DNA of 64,000 nt from Flavobacteriaceae bacterium S0862. GTDB taxonomy: Bacteria > Bacteroidota > Bacteroidia > Flavobacteriales > Flavobacteriaceae. Positions 48,983-58,674 of this stretch are shown here, in pieces. Numbering within the stretch: position 1 is the first letter of the stretch; each line of letters opens with the position of its first letter. The notes beneath the pieces were generated by a model. It had not been told where the DNA came from. It did no database searches and saw only the letters and a list, made by a program, of their open reading frames with translations. The stretch lies in assembly GCA_023015825.1 (NCBI GenBank), contig JALKAW010000005.1, positions 238,584-302,583 of the forward strand, in the 5' to 3' direction. Made by a program: the position numbers and the translations under genes.

Positions 48983-50074
48983 ATGGCATATTATTTTAGA
49001 CTTCCGGTATTAACAGACTTAACCATAGAGCAGCAAGCGGTTTTAAACGAACCAAATGCTATTGCAGTTTCTGGTGGACCAGGCACAGGTAAAAGCGTAG
49101 TTTCTTTGTGGCGTCACATTCAAAATCATGGTATGGGCAGAAGACATAGTTTGTTATTAACTTATACAGTTTCTTTAGAAAGCTATTTGGCGTCATCTGC
49201 TAGTTCAGAAAACCCGACAGCTGGTATTAATGTAAATAGAACTTATTGGTGGACAACCAATGAAGCTACAGAGGAATACGACGAAATAATTATTGATGAA
49301 GCGCAAGATGTAAGCAGATACCGATACGAGCAAATACATGGTTTAACTTCTATGGTCTCTTACACTGCAGATGATAACCAAATTTTATATCCCAGTAGAG
49401 CGACTACAGAGGCACAATTACAAGAACTCTTTAATAACCCCAGATTCACCTTACATGCAAATTACAGAAACACCAATGAAGTAGTGCGTTTTGTGCGGTC
49501 ATTATTTCCACAAACCATAATTTCCAATGGGCAATCAAGTGGACCAAAACCACAATTAATTTGTAGTGATGGTATCAACGACAATCAAACACAAATTATT
49601 AAAGATGTTATTGATACGTTTCAAAGTAACACGCATAACATTGCTGTTTTAGTACCATTAGAAAATCATGTACATCATTGGCATCATGAATTACAAAATA
49701 GTGGGTATACCTGCAGTATGTATGTAAATACAGAAGAAGAAATGAATACTATAGAAAATATTCACGTTACTACATATAAGTCTTGCAAAGGGCTAGAGTT
49801 TGATACAGTTATAATACCAAATTTTAATAAATACCAGGATTTTATTAACAATTTATACGTGGTTACAGAGAAAGACTATTATGTAGTATTTACGAGAACG
49901 AGAAGAAATCTAATTCTAATAGATCACAGGCCAACTGTAAATGGTAATTCGAGTATTCCTTTTATCCAAAATCAAATAACTAATGGTATTGTTGAGGTAG
50001 ATAAAAACTATTTAACAAATACAACACCACCAATTAGAAGAATAATAGAAGACCATGACGATCTTCCTTTTTAA
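48983..50074 (+). CDS. Compact SF1 UvrD/Rep-like ATPase
   Basis: A 363-aa protein containing only the core motifs of an SF1 helicase. Motif I is AVSGGPGTGKSVVSLW (about residues 29-44), motif Ia LLLTYTVSLESYL, motif II IIIDEAQDVSRYRYEQ (about 93-108), motif III YTADDNQILYPSR, and motifs V-VI TTYKSCKGLEFDTVIIPN and YVVFTRTRRNLI. The 1B/2B insertions of full UvrD are absent, so it may be a regulator or nucleic-acid-dependent ATPase rather than a processive helicase. It heads the three-gene group that runs to 53257. Confidence 0.85.
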   Translation: MAYYFRLPVLTDLTIEQQAVLNEPNAIAVSGGPGTGKSVVSLWRHIQNHGMGRRHSLLLTYTVSLESYLASSASSENPTAGINVNRTYWWTTNEATEEYDEIIIDEAQDVSRYRYEQIHGLTSMVSYTADDNQILYPSRATTEAQLQELFNNPRFTLHANYRNTNEVVRFVRSLFPQTIISNGQSSGPKPQLICSDGINDNQTQIIKDVIDTFQSNTHNIAVLVPLENHVHHWHHELQNSGYTCSMYVNTEEEMNTIENIHVTTYKSCKGLEFDTVIIPNFNKYQDFINNLYVVTEKDYYVVFTRTRRNLILIDHRPTVNGNSSIPFIQNQITNGIVEVDKNYLTNTTPPIRRIIEDHDDLPF

Positions 50075-50085
50075 AACGTAAACCA

Positions 50086-51810
50086 ATGGGAAATAAGTAT
50101 TATATACACCTTAATACCAATACACTACCACATTATTTAGTGGATGGCATTATTCGTCCAGCAAGCTTGATTAAAAATCGAGAGCATGATTTCCAAAACA
50201 ATTGTGGTAATCAAATTATATTATCCTTAAAAAAATGGAATAAAATAAGTGATTGTTCTATTGAGGTGGTACTAAACAATGATGAAGACAAAGCTTTAGA
50301 GCAAATGTCAAAAGACTTTTTTTTATGCCATACAGCTATACCAATATCGCGTATAAAAGCCATTAATTTTGAAGATAAAGAAAAAGCTGATACTGTAATC
50401 TGGAATATTAACAGTACCGTTGCCTTCATACCAAAATGGTCTATAAACTATACAGATAAAGAGGAGTCTGATGTGGCTGAAGAGTTTCCTTTTACATATA
50501 TCACTAAAAAAGATCAAACAAAAGAACTAACAGTAACTTTAAAACGCTTCGATCGGTTACTAGGTGGTCTAGCTTTTCTAAAAGTTAGTGCGGCTATTAA
50601 TTCTGAAAATCACATTAACTTTTCTGAAAGTTATTTTTCAACATTGGCATATTTCAATAAAAGAATAGCTTCTGATATTAAAAAAAATAATGTAGTTACA
50701 GATGATCGATTCCATGAAATTTTTAAAGGCGATTCTAGGATTTTTAATTACTTGGCAAAACAAGTTAACACGGCTTTAGTAGAAGAAGTATCAAAACAAG
50801 AAAGAATTCAATTAAAGTCAAAGTTTGGAGTTATAGACCTTACCAGCTTACCAAAAGACTCGCTTACCTTTAAATTAGCAATTTTAGAATCCTTTGGAAA
50901 AGATAGTTCTAAAAGTGTAGAAGACTTAATTAATAGTTTACTATCAAATCTTGAGGAAGGTATTAGTGAAGAAATAGCTTTAATTTATGGTTTATACGTA
51001 GGTTATAATGCATTAAGGAATTATTATAAAATCGGCGATAAAAAAATTCAAGTAAAATTTGATTTAAATTCAAAAATTGATTTTTATACAGTTGAGTCGA
51101 TATATCAATACGCATTTCACAACAAAACGATTAGTAATGATTTCGATTATTTGAGTATTAATTTTCTTTCTAGTAAAACTTCAAATAGAAAAGATGCAAA
51201 ATATAAGTATATAAAAGTTTTAAGCAATTACTATCCATACAAAAAAATAGATTATAAACTTCAGAAAACAAATATTATTGATGCCTTAATCAAAGAGGTT
51301 TCAGAATGGTTTCCTGCTGAATTATTTAAATTAGATAATGATAAATTATCAGATAAACTAAGCACACTTATAAATCCCAAACTAAATAGTTTAATCGAAA
51401 ATGTTAGATCAGACAACGAAGCACTTTATCAAATGAATGATGAAGAAACACCCAACATTTCAATAAATAAAATTGATTCTGAAAAAGAACAAAGCAAATC
51501 AAACCAAGTAAAGTTAAATCCTGCTATTGATCCGATTAAATCAAAAAATAAAGAAGAATATAAGGAGTCATTAGATGAGGAGCCTGATTTATTTAGTGGT
51601 GCAAATAAACCAAATTCAGAAGTTGAAGTTGAGTCGAGTTTAAATGATGATGCTACATCTAAACATAAAGTATATGATGCGTCAGAATTAGATAAAGATT
51701 TTACAATCCCTACATTAAAAAAACTCGCTAATGATTTGCAAATAAAAATACCTAAAGGTATTACAAAAAAAGGCGACATCATTAAAATTATACTTTCAAA
51801 TCAAGAATAA
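50086..51810 (+). CDS. Hypothetical protein with C-terminal SAP/Rho-N-like segment
   Basis: A 574-aa protein that I cannot place in a family. The first 180 residues look like a mixed alpha/beta domain (KYYIHLNTNTLPHYLVDGII, with KWSINYTDK later); a helical middle follows, then a low-complexity acidic linker (about 445-530). The last 40 residues (YDASELDKDFTIPTLKKLAN ... GITKKGDIIKIIL) resemble SAP or Rho-N nucleic-acid-binding helices. It lies 12 bases after the helicase gene and 5 bases before the methyltransferase-like gene, so the three are one unit. Function unknown. Confidence 0.6.
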   Translation: MGNKYYIHLNTNTLPHYLVDGIIRPASLIKNREHDFQNNCGNQIILSLKKWNKISDCSIEVVLNNDEDKALEQMSKDFFLCHTAIPISRIKAINFEDKEKADTVIWNINSTVAFIPKWSINYTDKEESDVAEEFPFTYITKKDQTKELTVTLKRFDRLLGGLAFLKVSAAINSENHINFSESYFSTLAYFNKRIASDIKKNNVVTDDRFHEIFKGDSRIFNYLAKQVNTALVEEVSKQERIQLKSKFGVIDLTSLPKDSLTFKLAILESFGKDSSKSVEDLINSLLSNLEEGISEEIALIYGLYVGYNALRNYYKIGDKKIQVKFDLNSKIDFYTVESIYQYAFHNKTISNDFDYLSINFLSSKTSNRKDAKYKYIKVLSNYYPYKKIDYKLQKTNIIDALIKEVSEWFPAELFKLDNDKLSDKLSTLINPKLNSLIENVRSDNEALYQMNDEETPNISINKIDSEKEQSKSNQVKLNPAIDPIKSKNKEEYKESLDEEPDLFSGANKPNSEVEVESSLNDDATSKHKVYDASELDKDFTIPTLKKLANDLQIKIPKGITKKGDIIKIILSNQE

Positions 51811-51814
51811 TTTC

Positions 51815-53257
51815 ATGACTTTTATACAATCTTATAATGACGCATTAAGCAGTTCAAATAGCTTACAAGAATATATCAATTCCAATTTTGATAAGGTCTA
51901 TGATAATTACAGCTTATCTAATCACGAAAATATTTCAAAAAACAGAGAAGAGTTTAAAAGATTAGCGTTGCGTATTAACACGATAAGAATATTAGATTTT
52001 AATATAAAAAAAAATGAAGCGTATTTAAACCTTATTTTAAACACATCTGTTAGATTAGGAGACTTATTTGTATTTCAGCAGTTTTATAGAATATTAGTTG
52101 AGGAAAATTTACACCAATCAAATTTAATAAAAGCTAGTGCACTGTTTATGTTATCGCGCTCATCGCATGATTTTATGAACGCGTATGATACTATGCTGAA
52201 ATTGCTTGAAGAGACATATAAAAATGACACGGATAGCAATAAAGAACCGATGGCAATTTTAGTATATTTTTATGCTCTTTTTGTAAAATACTTTGCTGAA
52301 TTTGCAAGAGAAGATGTATTAATTCTCAAAGAAAAGATAGAAACAAGTTATAAGAATAAAACGTACGGATTTTTAGATGATGTATTTATTGAAGATGTTT
52401 TGGCTGTTACTATTGATCATCAAAAAGATCCTTATAGTAACATCCAGAAATTACTAGATAAATTTCTTGAAAGGCATCATATTTCTACATCTTATATTTC
52501 GGGCTTCCTATTGGAGCAAAATACAGACTACGCTTTGAAATTAAATGGTAACAGTTTTAGCATTTCAGAAATACAGGAATTGAATAAAAAACTTTACATG
52601 CCAATCCAAACAAATGAAATATTTTACTCATTGGGACGTGGTACAGCTGTTTTAAAATCTGAAAAGCAATTACTAGCATATATGTATGCTCATGGTAAAA
52701 AGCACATAGCTAAACTTAAAGATGCTTTTAAAGGTATTAACAACATTAAATTTAAAAAGGTAAATCTTATTGACTGGGGTTGCGGTCAAGGGATTGCTTC
52801 TAAAATGTTTATAGATACTTTTGGAATTTGCACGGTAAATTCTGTGGCACTTATTGAACCTTCAGAGTGTGCTTTACGAAGGGCAGCTCTTCATATTAAT
52901 ACCGATGTTAAAAATATCAAAACTATAAATAAGGGGTTTGATGAGTTAAAAATATCAGATTTAAAAGAAGAAACAATTCCAGAAGCGGTAAATGTGCATT
53001 TATTCTCTAATGTAATTGATATGGATTTCTTTAACTTATCTTCTCTAATCAGTAAGATTGAGCAGAGTTTTACTGGAACACAATATATAGTATTAAGCAG
53101 CCCATGCATTGATGTTGCAAAAACAGAAAGAATAAATCTATTTACATCTAAATTGTTGCTTAATAACGGTACGTTATTATTAGAAGAGACAAAAAGTAAA
53201 GGAGCCTGGATTAAAGGATGGTCAAAAGTAATACGTGTTTTTAAAATAGAACTTTAA
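51815..53257 (+). CDS. Protein with C-terminal SAM-methyltransferase-like fold
   Basis: A 480-aa protein. Residues 1-300 are helical and unrecognised. At about 317-330 motif I appears (LIDWGCGQGIASKMF), followed by VALIEPSECALRRAALH (motif II-like) and MDFFNLSSLISKIEQS, a Rossmann methyltransferase layout. The motif I form DWGCGQG is close to class I enzymes, but no catalytic motif identifies the target. It is the last gene of the three-gene helicase group and could modify nucleic acid, or use the fold only for binding. Confidence 0.6.
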   Translation: MTFIQSYNDALSSSNSLQEYINSNFDKVYDNYSLSNHENISKNREEFKRLALRINTIRILDFNIKKNEAYLNLILNTSVRLGDLFVFQQFYRILVEENLHQSNLIKASALFMLSRSSHDFMNAYDTMLKLLEETYKNDTDSNKEPMAILVYFYALFVKYFAEFAREDVLILKEKIETSYKNKTYGFLDDVFIEDVLAVTIDHQKDPYSNIQKLLDKFLERHHISTSYISGFLLEQNTDYALKLNGNSFSISEIQELNKKLYMPIQTNEIFYSLGRGTAVLKSEKQLLAYMYAHGKKHIAKLKDAFKGINNIKFKKVNLIDWGCGQGIASKMFIDTFGICTVNSVALIEPSECALRRAALHINTDVKNIKTINKGFDELKISDLKEETIPEAVNVHLFSNVIDMDFFNLSSLISKIEQSFTGTQYIVLSSPCIDVAKTERINLFTSKLLLNNGTLLLEETKSKGAWIKGWSKVIRVFKIEL

Positions 53258-53349
53258 AAAAATCGGCAAACTTAACTGAATGATAATTAAACTTTGAAAT
53301 CAAAACTTTATCCTCTTTTTAAAAAAACTAAAGTTGGATTATTAAAATA

Positions 53350-54420
53350 ATGAAGCAAATCACTTTTACTAGAGAATCATTTTACAATTTAGTTTGGTCT
53401 AAGTCTATTTCAGAGCTGTCAAAAGAATTTAGGGTTTCTACATCAGATTTAATAAAAATGTGTAAGCATTACAGCATACCAACTCCTATAACCGGTTATT
53501 GGCAAAAAATAAAACATAATAAACCAGCGCCAGTAATTAAACTTCCTGAGAACCTATTAGAGTCTGAAATCATACTTATAAAGCGTGGAAGAGGAGAAGA
53601 AGATATTCCATTTTATATATGTCCATTAAAAATAAGAGCATATGAATTACAAAATGACCAATCAATAAATCTTGAGGTTCCTTTAAGGTTAAAGAAGCTA
53701 CATCCTCTTATTTTAAAGACTAAGAATAAACTAGAAGAATTAGACAAAATTACTAAGCCTAATTACGAAATAAGAACTAGTATATTTAAGGAGATACTTC
53801 CAATTCATACTGATTTAAAACTTAGAAATAGAGCGCTTAGAATAATGAATACGCTGGTAACATTTATTTATCAGAATAACCATTCAATAGTATTTGGATA
53901 TAATAGATGTCATGTGGAAATGTTTGGTCAAAAAACAGAAATTAATTTAAGACAAAAAATTAATCGAGTTCGTACTAAAGATGATAACGGGTGGGGTAGG
54001 CAAGATTGGGTAAAATCTAATAACCTAGAGTTTCAAGCTGGACCATCATTTCGTCAAAAAAGTTGGATAGATAAAAAAAAGAAAAAGCTGGAAGACTATA
54101 TTCCGAATATTATAGCATGGATAGAACAGGATTGTAAGTATTGGCACGATTTAAGAAAAAGGCAAGCAGAAGAAGAGAAGATTAGAGCTATAGAAGTAGC
54201 AGAGGCTGTCGAAAAAGAAAGGCTTAAGGTTTTAGAAAAAGAAAAGTATGATAATTTGATTATTGATAGTCAAAATTGGCATAAAGCTAAAATTTTAAAG
54301 GATTATGTTAATGCAGTTAAGCAAAGCTCAAAGAGGAATAATAATTTGAATAAGCAAAAAGAAGAATGGCTAAAATGGGCTTTTGGTATTGCGGATTCAA
54401 TAGATCTATTAAACAAATAA
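53350..54420 (+). CDS. Island-associated hypothetical protein with N-terminal HTH-like motif
   Basis: A 356-aa protein. The N-terminal FTRESFYNLVWSKSISELSK, followed by CKHYSIPTPITGYWQKIKHN, is a pattern seen in many mobile-island proteins of unknown function in several phyla: an HTH-like start, then the 'GYW.K...G/NKP' element. The centre has no motif, and the C-terminus is a coiled coil rich in Lys and Glu (about 255-320) ending KWAFGIADSIDLL. It stands apart from its neighbours (92 bases before, 80 after) and is the last plus-strand cargo gene. Confidence 0.6.
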   Translation: MKQITFTRESFYNLVWSKSISELSKEFRVSTSDLIKMCKHYSIPTPITGYWQKIKHNKPAPVIKLPENLLESEIILIKRGRGEEDIPFYICPLKIRAYELQNDQSINLEVPLRLKKLHPLILKTKNKLEELDKITKPNYEIRTSIFKEILPIHTDLKLRNRALRIMNTLVTFIYQNNHSIVFGYNRCHVEMFGQKTEINLRQKINRVRTKDDNGWGRQDWVKSNNLEFQAGPSFRQKSWIDKKKKKLEDYIPNIIAWIEQDCKYWHDLRKRQAEEEKIRAIEVAEAVEKERLKVLEKEKYDNLIIDSQNWHKAKILKDYVNAVKQSSKRNNNLNKQKEEWLKWAFGIADSIDLLNK

Positions 54421-54444
54421 CTTAAGTTGTTGTTAATCAGTATT

Positions 54445-54477
54445 TAGCACCTTTTCACATGTCTTAAAAAGGTGCTA
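54445..54477. terminator. Hairpin between convergent genes
   Basis: Arms TAGCACCTTTT (54445-54455) and AAAAGGTGCTA (54467-54477) form a perfect 11-bp stem in the convergent gap between the last cargo gene and the mobility module. T tracts are poor, so terminator strength is uncertain. Confidence 0.5.
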
Positions 54478-54500
54478 CATTAGGGGCTAATAATATTATC

Positions 54501-55925
54501 TTATATAGCATCTTTAAGTATTTGAATATTATTCCATTCTTCAATATCAATATTTGGTTGCAGTGTTGTAATATATTGAACGTGCTTTGCCATACTATGT
54601 ATTAAATCATATTTCCATGGTTTAGTAGTAACTAAGGCATCATGAATACTGAATAAAGGCATATTGGGATACTTTTTATTAATTTTTTTTGCTGTATAAT
54701 CTAGTAGAACATATGCCTCAATATATTGTAACACATATGAGAATTTTACTTCGTTCTCATGAATACATTTAAAAATTTTTGTAACACTTGGATAAGCTTT
54801 TCTGAAAATTGCTGCTTCTTTGATTGTTGTTTTTGGTTTACTATAAAATATTTCCATAACTACCGCTTTAACAAGTTCTCTGTTAGTCATATAGATGACT
54901 TTTCTTTTAGTTTTTTTTGTTGTGTCTAACCTGCTTCTGCTTTTGTGTATTTTCCTGCTGGAGTAATTAGAAATCATTCTAAATGGCATACCGTTTTCAT
55001 CATATTGAATATCTATTTGATTTTCAAATTCTCCGTAAAAATCTTTGTTTAAAACCGATTGAACAAAACCTATTAATTCATTTCTATTTAAGTCAAGATT
55101 AATAAGAGTTTTAATTACGTTGTTTGGTAGTACTTCTGTAGCCTTTATAAGCTTAAATAAGCCCATATCTTTCTTTAATATGGCTTTGATAATCACACAC
55201 AAAAAGAATGGCTGAGACGTCTTTAAATCGACTCCAATGATAGGGTTTCCGTCATACTTTATGTGTTTTCTTAAAATTTTAGATGACCTTGTTAGGTTAC
55301 TGTGCAGCCTATTATCAGATTTTGGTTTTATTGAATATTTCCATACTTGATTATGAAATTCTGTGATAAGCGTAGCGCTAGTTAGGTACCTTCTTCTTGT
55401 TGCCTCGTCGTTAATAAAACCTTTAATTTCATTATAAGCCGCTTTGGAATCAATAGTAAGATCCTTATCAAAAAATTTCACAAGATGAGGCCTAGTCTTT
55501 ATACAGAATTGATTTTTGGCCAAATGGAATTTTGTTAAACCATTCGTGTCAAATCTTTTAAGTAAAACTTTGTTTTTAATTTTATATGATACTATACCCC
55601 CATCTAAATATTTATTTGACAGTTTAAAAACATTGCATTTATTAATATCAGCTCCATAAGATTTAACTTTCTCAATAAAGCCTTTTGTTTCAAATAAGTT
55701 GAAATATTTTTTATAGCTAGTATAATAGAATTTTAATCTTTGAGAATCTAAAGAAACATTATCTGTTTGTTCATCTTCTCTATAGTAACTTGGAATGCTA
55801 TTGAATAGGCTTAAGAAAAAAACTGCTACATCAATTTTAAGTTTATGTTTAGATGTTGTGTTGTGTTCTGTTATAGCAACCCTTAAATCCCTTAAGAGTT
55901 TCTCTTGGATAATAACTGTTTTCAT
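54501..55925 (-). CDS. Island protein with single-subunit-polymerase-like motifs
   Basis: A 474-aa protein of the mobility module. Around residues 230-242 GVDLKTSQPFFLC resembles motif A of family A polymerases (Asp followed by SQ), and near 424-432 SIHDALVTT resembles motif C of pol I/T7-like enzymes (HD followed by a small residue). A Lys-rich helix region about 345-375 (KAVVMEIFYSKPKT) could supply motif B. This suggests a palm-fold polymerase for element replication, but overall similarity is not visible by eye. Its start is four bases from the HTH gene stop, so the two are cotranscribed. Alternative: a replication initiator of unknown fold. Confidence 0.45.
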   Translation of the reverse strand: MKTVIIQEKLLRDLRVAITEHNTTSKHKLKIDVAVFFLSLFNSIPSYYREDEQTDNVSLDSQRLKFYYTSYKKYFNLFETKGFIEKVKSYGADINKCNVFKLSNKYLDGGIVSYKIKNKVLLKRFDTNGLTKFHLAKNQFCIKTRPHLVKFFDKDLTIDSKAAYNEIKGFINDEATRRRYLTSATLITEFHNQVWKYSIKPKSDNRLHSNLTRSSKILRKHIKYDGNPIIGVDLKTSQPFFLCVIIKAILKKDMGLFKLIKATEVLPNNVIKTLINLDLNRNELIGFVQSVLNKDFYGEFENQIDIQYDENGMPFRMISNYSSRKIHKSRSRLDTTKKTKRKVIYMTNRELVKAVVMEIFYSKPKTTIKEAAIFRKAYPSVTKIFKCIHENEVKFSYVLQYIEAYVLLDYTAKKINKKYPNMPLFSIHDALVTTKPWKYDLIHSMAKHVQYITTLQPNIDIEEWNNIQILKDAI

Positions 55926-55929
55926 AGCT

Positions 55930-56214
55930 CTATTGATTTAATTCAATAAGAGCTTGTTCAACCTCATTTCTTTTGTAATAACGACGTCCTCCTAAGCCAT
56001 AAAGTTTTAATTTCCCTTCATTTGTCCAGTTGTTAATTGTTTGGGGGTTTGTTTTTAATAATAGAGCTACCTCTTTGCGAGATAATAACTCGGCAGGGGA
56101 TTTGTCTGAAAGCGTTCTTTTTAACTCTTCTAGTTGTTTTCTTAGACAGTCTAAAGGGGTTAATAAATCTTGTGGCTCTAACCCATGTAGTTGCGTGATT
56201 TTGTTTTTTACCAT
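55930..56214 (-). CDS. Excisionase-like helix-turn-helix protein
   Basis: A 94-aa DNA-binding protein of the HTH_17/MerR-like excisionase family. The HTH is SRKEVALLLKTNPQTINNWT (about residues 46-65), followed by the wing GKLKLYGLGGRRYYKRNEVE. In Bacteroidota mobile elements proteins of this kind control excision or replication. It lies between an RteC-like gene and the polymerase-like gene on the same strand. A 110-base gap upstream probably holds its promoter. Confidence 0.85.
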   Translation of the reverse strand: MVKNKITQLHGLEPQDLLTPLDCLRKQLEELKRTLSDKSPAELLSRKEVALLLKTNPQTINNWTNEGKLKLYGLGGRRYYKRNEVEQALIELNQ

Positions 56215-56327
56215 AATATTTAAGTTTTAAATTTAATTATGATGCAAAGATAATTAACTAATTGAAAATCAAATAGTTAGTTAATAGTTAGTAACTACAA
56301 AAATTAACTAAGTTTAACAATAATAGG

Positions 56328-57146
56328 TTAATATTCGCCTTTATTTTGTTGGCTTTCTTCAATCCATTTTATCATCGCAGTTTCAAGTTGTGGGATTAAT
56401 GTAAGTTTGTCTTTGACTCTGCTTCTAATCTTTGTTAAAGTTGGATATGGATCTTTTATATGGATATTGAAGAAATTAAGGAACAACTCAAAGAACTGAG
56501 TTTGGGATATGTTTTCTACGCAGTTAGAGTCATAGAGTGCTTTGGCTAATTCCATAATATCAGTATTACTTCTATTCCACTTTAATATAGAATTATCGAT
56601 CTTTTTAATAGAAAGGTCTTTTTGATTAGTTTTTATGGATAGTGTTTCTATTCCTGCTTTATTTATTGAGTAGGTAACTTCAAAACCTTGGTCTTCTAAC
56701 TTATTAATTAAAAACTCTTTTGTCCGCTCTATGGAATAATTGATTGACTTGACTAGTTTTTTATCTATATAATAAGGTAGATTAAAATGTATTAGTGAGT
56801 TTAGTTCATCGTAAATAAAATTATGCTCGGCTGCATCAATATAAGCTAATTTAAAGGCCTTTAATCTGTTTTTATATGTTGATGAATATGTTTCAAGAGA
56901 GCAGCCTAAAAAATAGCTTTTAGCATTATTTAGTTGCTTATATTCAATGATGCAGCTCTCATTAATTTGCTTTTTATATTGTTCTTCAGGTTGATCGTCA
57001 TAAATATCTTTCAAATGTTCTACAGCTTTTAATTGATCAGCCAAAAGATGGTTTTCTTGTCTTAAAATATTAAACTCGTTCTTAGCTTTTAATCCGTTAA
57101 GTTCCTCCTGTAATTGATATGTTTTTTTTAATTCTTTTGGTATCAT
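56328..57146 (-). CDS. RteC-like element regulator
   Basis: A 272-aa protein. The C-terminal third (ILKWNRSNTDIMELAKALYD, then FFELFLNFFNIHIKDPYPTL and a final KLTLIPQLETAMIKWI) follows the RteC family pattern. RteC of CTnDOT activates excision genes in response to the RteA/RteB cascade. The N-terminal part contains a short coiled coil (LQEELNGLKAKNEFNILRQE). It lies two bases from the integrase stop codon. No RteA/RteB two-component pair is encoded in the island, so its trigger is unknown. Confidence 0.75.
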   Translation of the reverse strand: MIPKELKKTYQLQEELNGLKAKNEFNILRQENHLLADQLKAVEHLKDIYDDQPEEQYKKQINESCIIEYKQLNNAKSYFLGCSLETYSSTYKNRLKAFKLAYIDAAEHNFIYDELNSLIHFNLPYYIDKKLVKSINYSIERTKEFLINKLEDQGFEVTYSINKAGIETLSIKTNQKDLSIKKIDNSILKWNRSNTDIMELAKALYDSNCVENISQTQFFELFLNFFNIHIKDPYPTLTKIRSRVKDKLTLIPQLETAMIKWIEESQQNKGEY

Positions 57147-57148
57147 AA

Positions 57149-58489
57149 TTATTGTGCTTCTTTAACAATATTTAATTCCGAGGTTTTTTGTTCTTTAAGT
57201 TCTTTGGTTTTGTAGTAATCAAAGAATATATCTAAATGTTCATCATTGCTTTGGTTTATATATGATAAAAATGTAGACTCTTTTGTATGGCCTGTAACTT
57301 TCATAATTACTGGTCTTGGTAAAATATTATTGTGAATTGTGGCAAATGTTCTTCTTCCTATATGGGAGCTAAAGTATTTAAATTTTGGTCTTAATTTCTT
57401 AACGCCTCTTCGAACTTTCTTTTTGCCATGTTTGGTTTCAATTTCAATTACTTCTTGTTTTCGTCCCATGATCTGTTGATTGATTTTGGCTAGTCTTCCA
57501 ATAGTTTTAAAGTGTTTGTTAAGTTTTTGAATTGAAATAGGGTAAGGTAGCCCTTCTTCATAAATTTGCTTCACTTTCGGTAAAACAGGTATTGTGACAG
57601 GTTTGTTGCCTTTTTTTTGCCTAAATTTAATTATTAAATCTTTTCCGTAGATATGGAAATTTTCTTCTTTAATTCGTTCTATTAAAGCTTGACCTCTTTG
57701 ACCAGTAAAACAAGCTAAGATTAGCCACTTTCTTGCATTAATTAAGGCTTGGTTTTTTAACTCAACTTCCTCTATAGATGCTATTTCAGCGTTCGTCAAG
57801 GTGATTACATCCATGTCCTCTTCATAGGTTTTACCTTGTTTAGTTTTTATGCCAAAGTAATCGCTTGCTGTCTCAATGCCATTTGCTTTGGCTTCTTTGC
57901 AAACAGTTTTTAAATCTGATAGCTTTTTTAAAGCATAAGTTTCCGAATATTCTTTGCTAAATAACCACTTTTTAAAGTCTTCAAACTTCCTTCTGTCTAA
58001 CTCCTTAATTTTAACTTTCTTGTTCCGTTGAAACTCTTTGAATAACTCTGAAAGCCTATTATAGGCATTAATCCTAGATTTGCTCAATCCAACACCGCCT
58101 TTTCCATTATCCTTTAAATGTGCATCTAAGGCTATTTTGGCAATCCAGTATAATGCATCTTCACTTTCTTTTTCTATACTTAACGGATTGTAGAATAAAT
58201 CTATTTGCTCTATTAACCATTCCTTATTTATAAGATTGACATTTTCTTCATTGAAAGCATCAAGTACATGGGATTCTATTTTTTGCAATTCAGAGTTAAC
58301 CTTTACTTGCATCTTTTTGATTTCAGCATCTTTAGTATTTTTATAATGCTTTTTCCAGTAATCTCTCTCGACGTCAAATTTAGTTTTAACACTAAATACA
58401 TAATCCTTGTTATTATGTCTGTAAAGAAGTCTAAGGGTTAAAGGTGCTTTTTGTTTTGTGGACCGAAATAAAAAGTTAACTGTCGCCAT
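57149..58489 (-). CDS. Tyrosine recombinase (integrase) of the island
   Basis: A 446-aa site-specific recombinase with the N-terminal arm-binding and SAM-like domains. The C-terminal catalytic domain has Arg in CFTGQRGQALIERI (about residues 254-267), HxxR as SSHIGRRTFATI (about 389-400), and His and Tyr in VTGHTKESTFLSYINQ (about 411-426). It should integrate the element at the 3' end of tRNA-Asp. The gene faces inward from the right end, with paired TTTGTACGG repeats directly upstream that may serve both as arm sites and in self-control. Confidence 0.92.
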   Translation of the reverse strand: MATVNFLFRSTKQKAPLTLRLLYRHNNKDYVFSVKTKFDVERDYWKKHYKNTKDAEIKKMQVKVNSELQKIESHVLDAFNEENVNLINKEWLIEQIDLFYNPLSIEKESEDALYWIAKIALDAHLKDNGKGGVGLSKSRINAYNRLSELFKEFQRNKKVKIKELDRRKFEDFKKWLFSKEYSETYALKKLSDLKTVCKEAKANGIETASDYFGIKTKQGKTYEEDMDVITLTNAEIASIEEVELKNQALINARKWLILACFTGQRGQALIERIKEENFHIYGKDLIIKFRQKKGNKPVTIPVLPKVKQIYEEGLPYPISIQKLNKHFKTIGRLAKINQQIMGRKQEVIEIETKHGKKKVRRGVKKLRPKFKYFSSHIGRRTFATIHNNILPRPVIMKVTGHTKESTFLSYINQSNDEHLDIFFDYYKTKELKEQKTSELNIVKEAQ

Positions 58490-58523
58490 GTTGTATAGGT
58501 TTTGAATAATACAAATTTAATAT

Positions 58524-58544
58524 ATTTGTACGGTATTTGTACGG
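58524..58544 (+). repeat. Right-end direct repeats ATTTGTACGG, candidate integrase arm sites
   Basis: ATTTGTACGG at 58524-58533 and again at 58535-58544, period 11. They lie 35-55 bases upstream of the integrase start and match the pair at 20378-20398 in the same orientation. The remaining gene-free bases to 58674 hold nothing else I can name. Confidence 0.6.
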
Positions 58545-58674
58545 TTAATTTTGATTTCTTTTTAATTCATTTGATTTTACATTTTATCACAACACATCTG
58601 TAATAAAGGGTTTGTAACGTCATTAATTGATTTTACTGGCGCTAATATAAAAATAGCCTAAAATAAAACAAATA

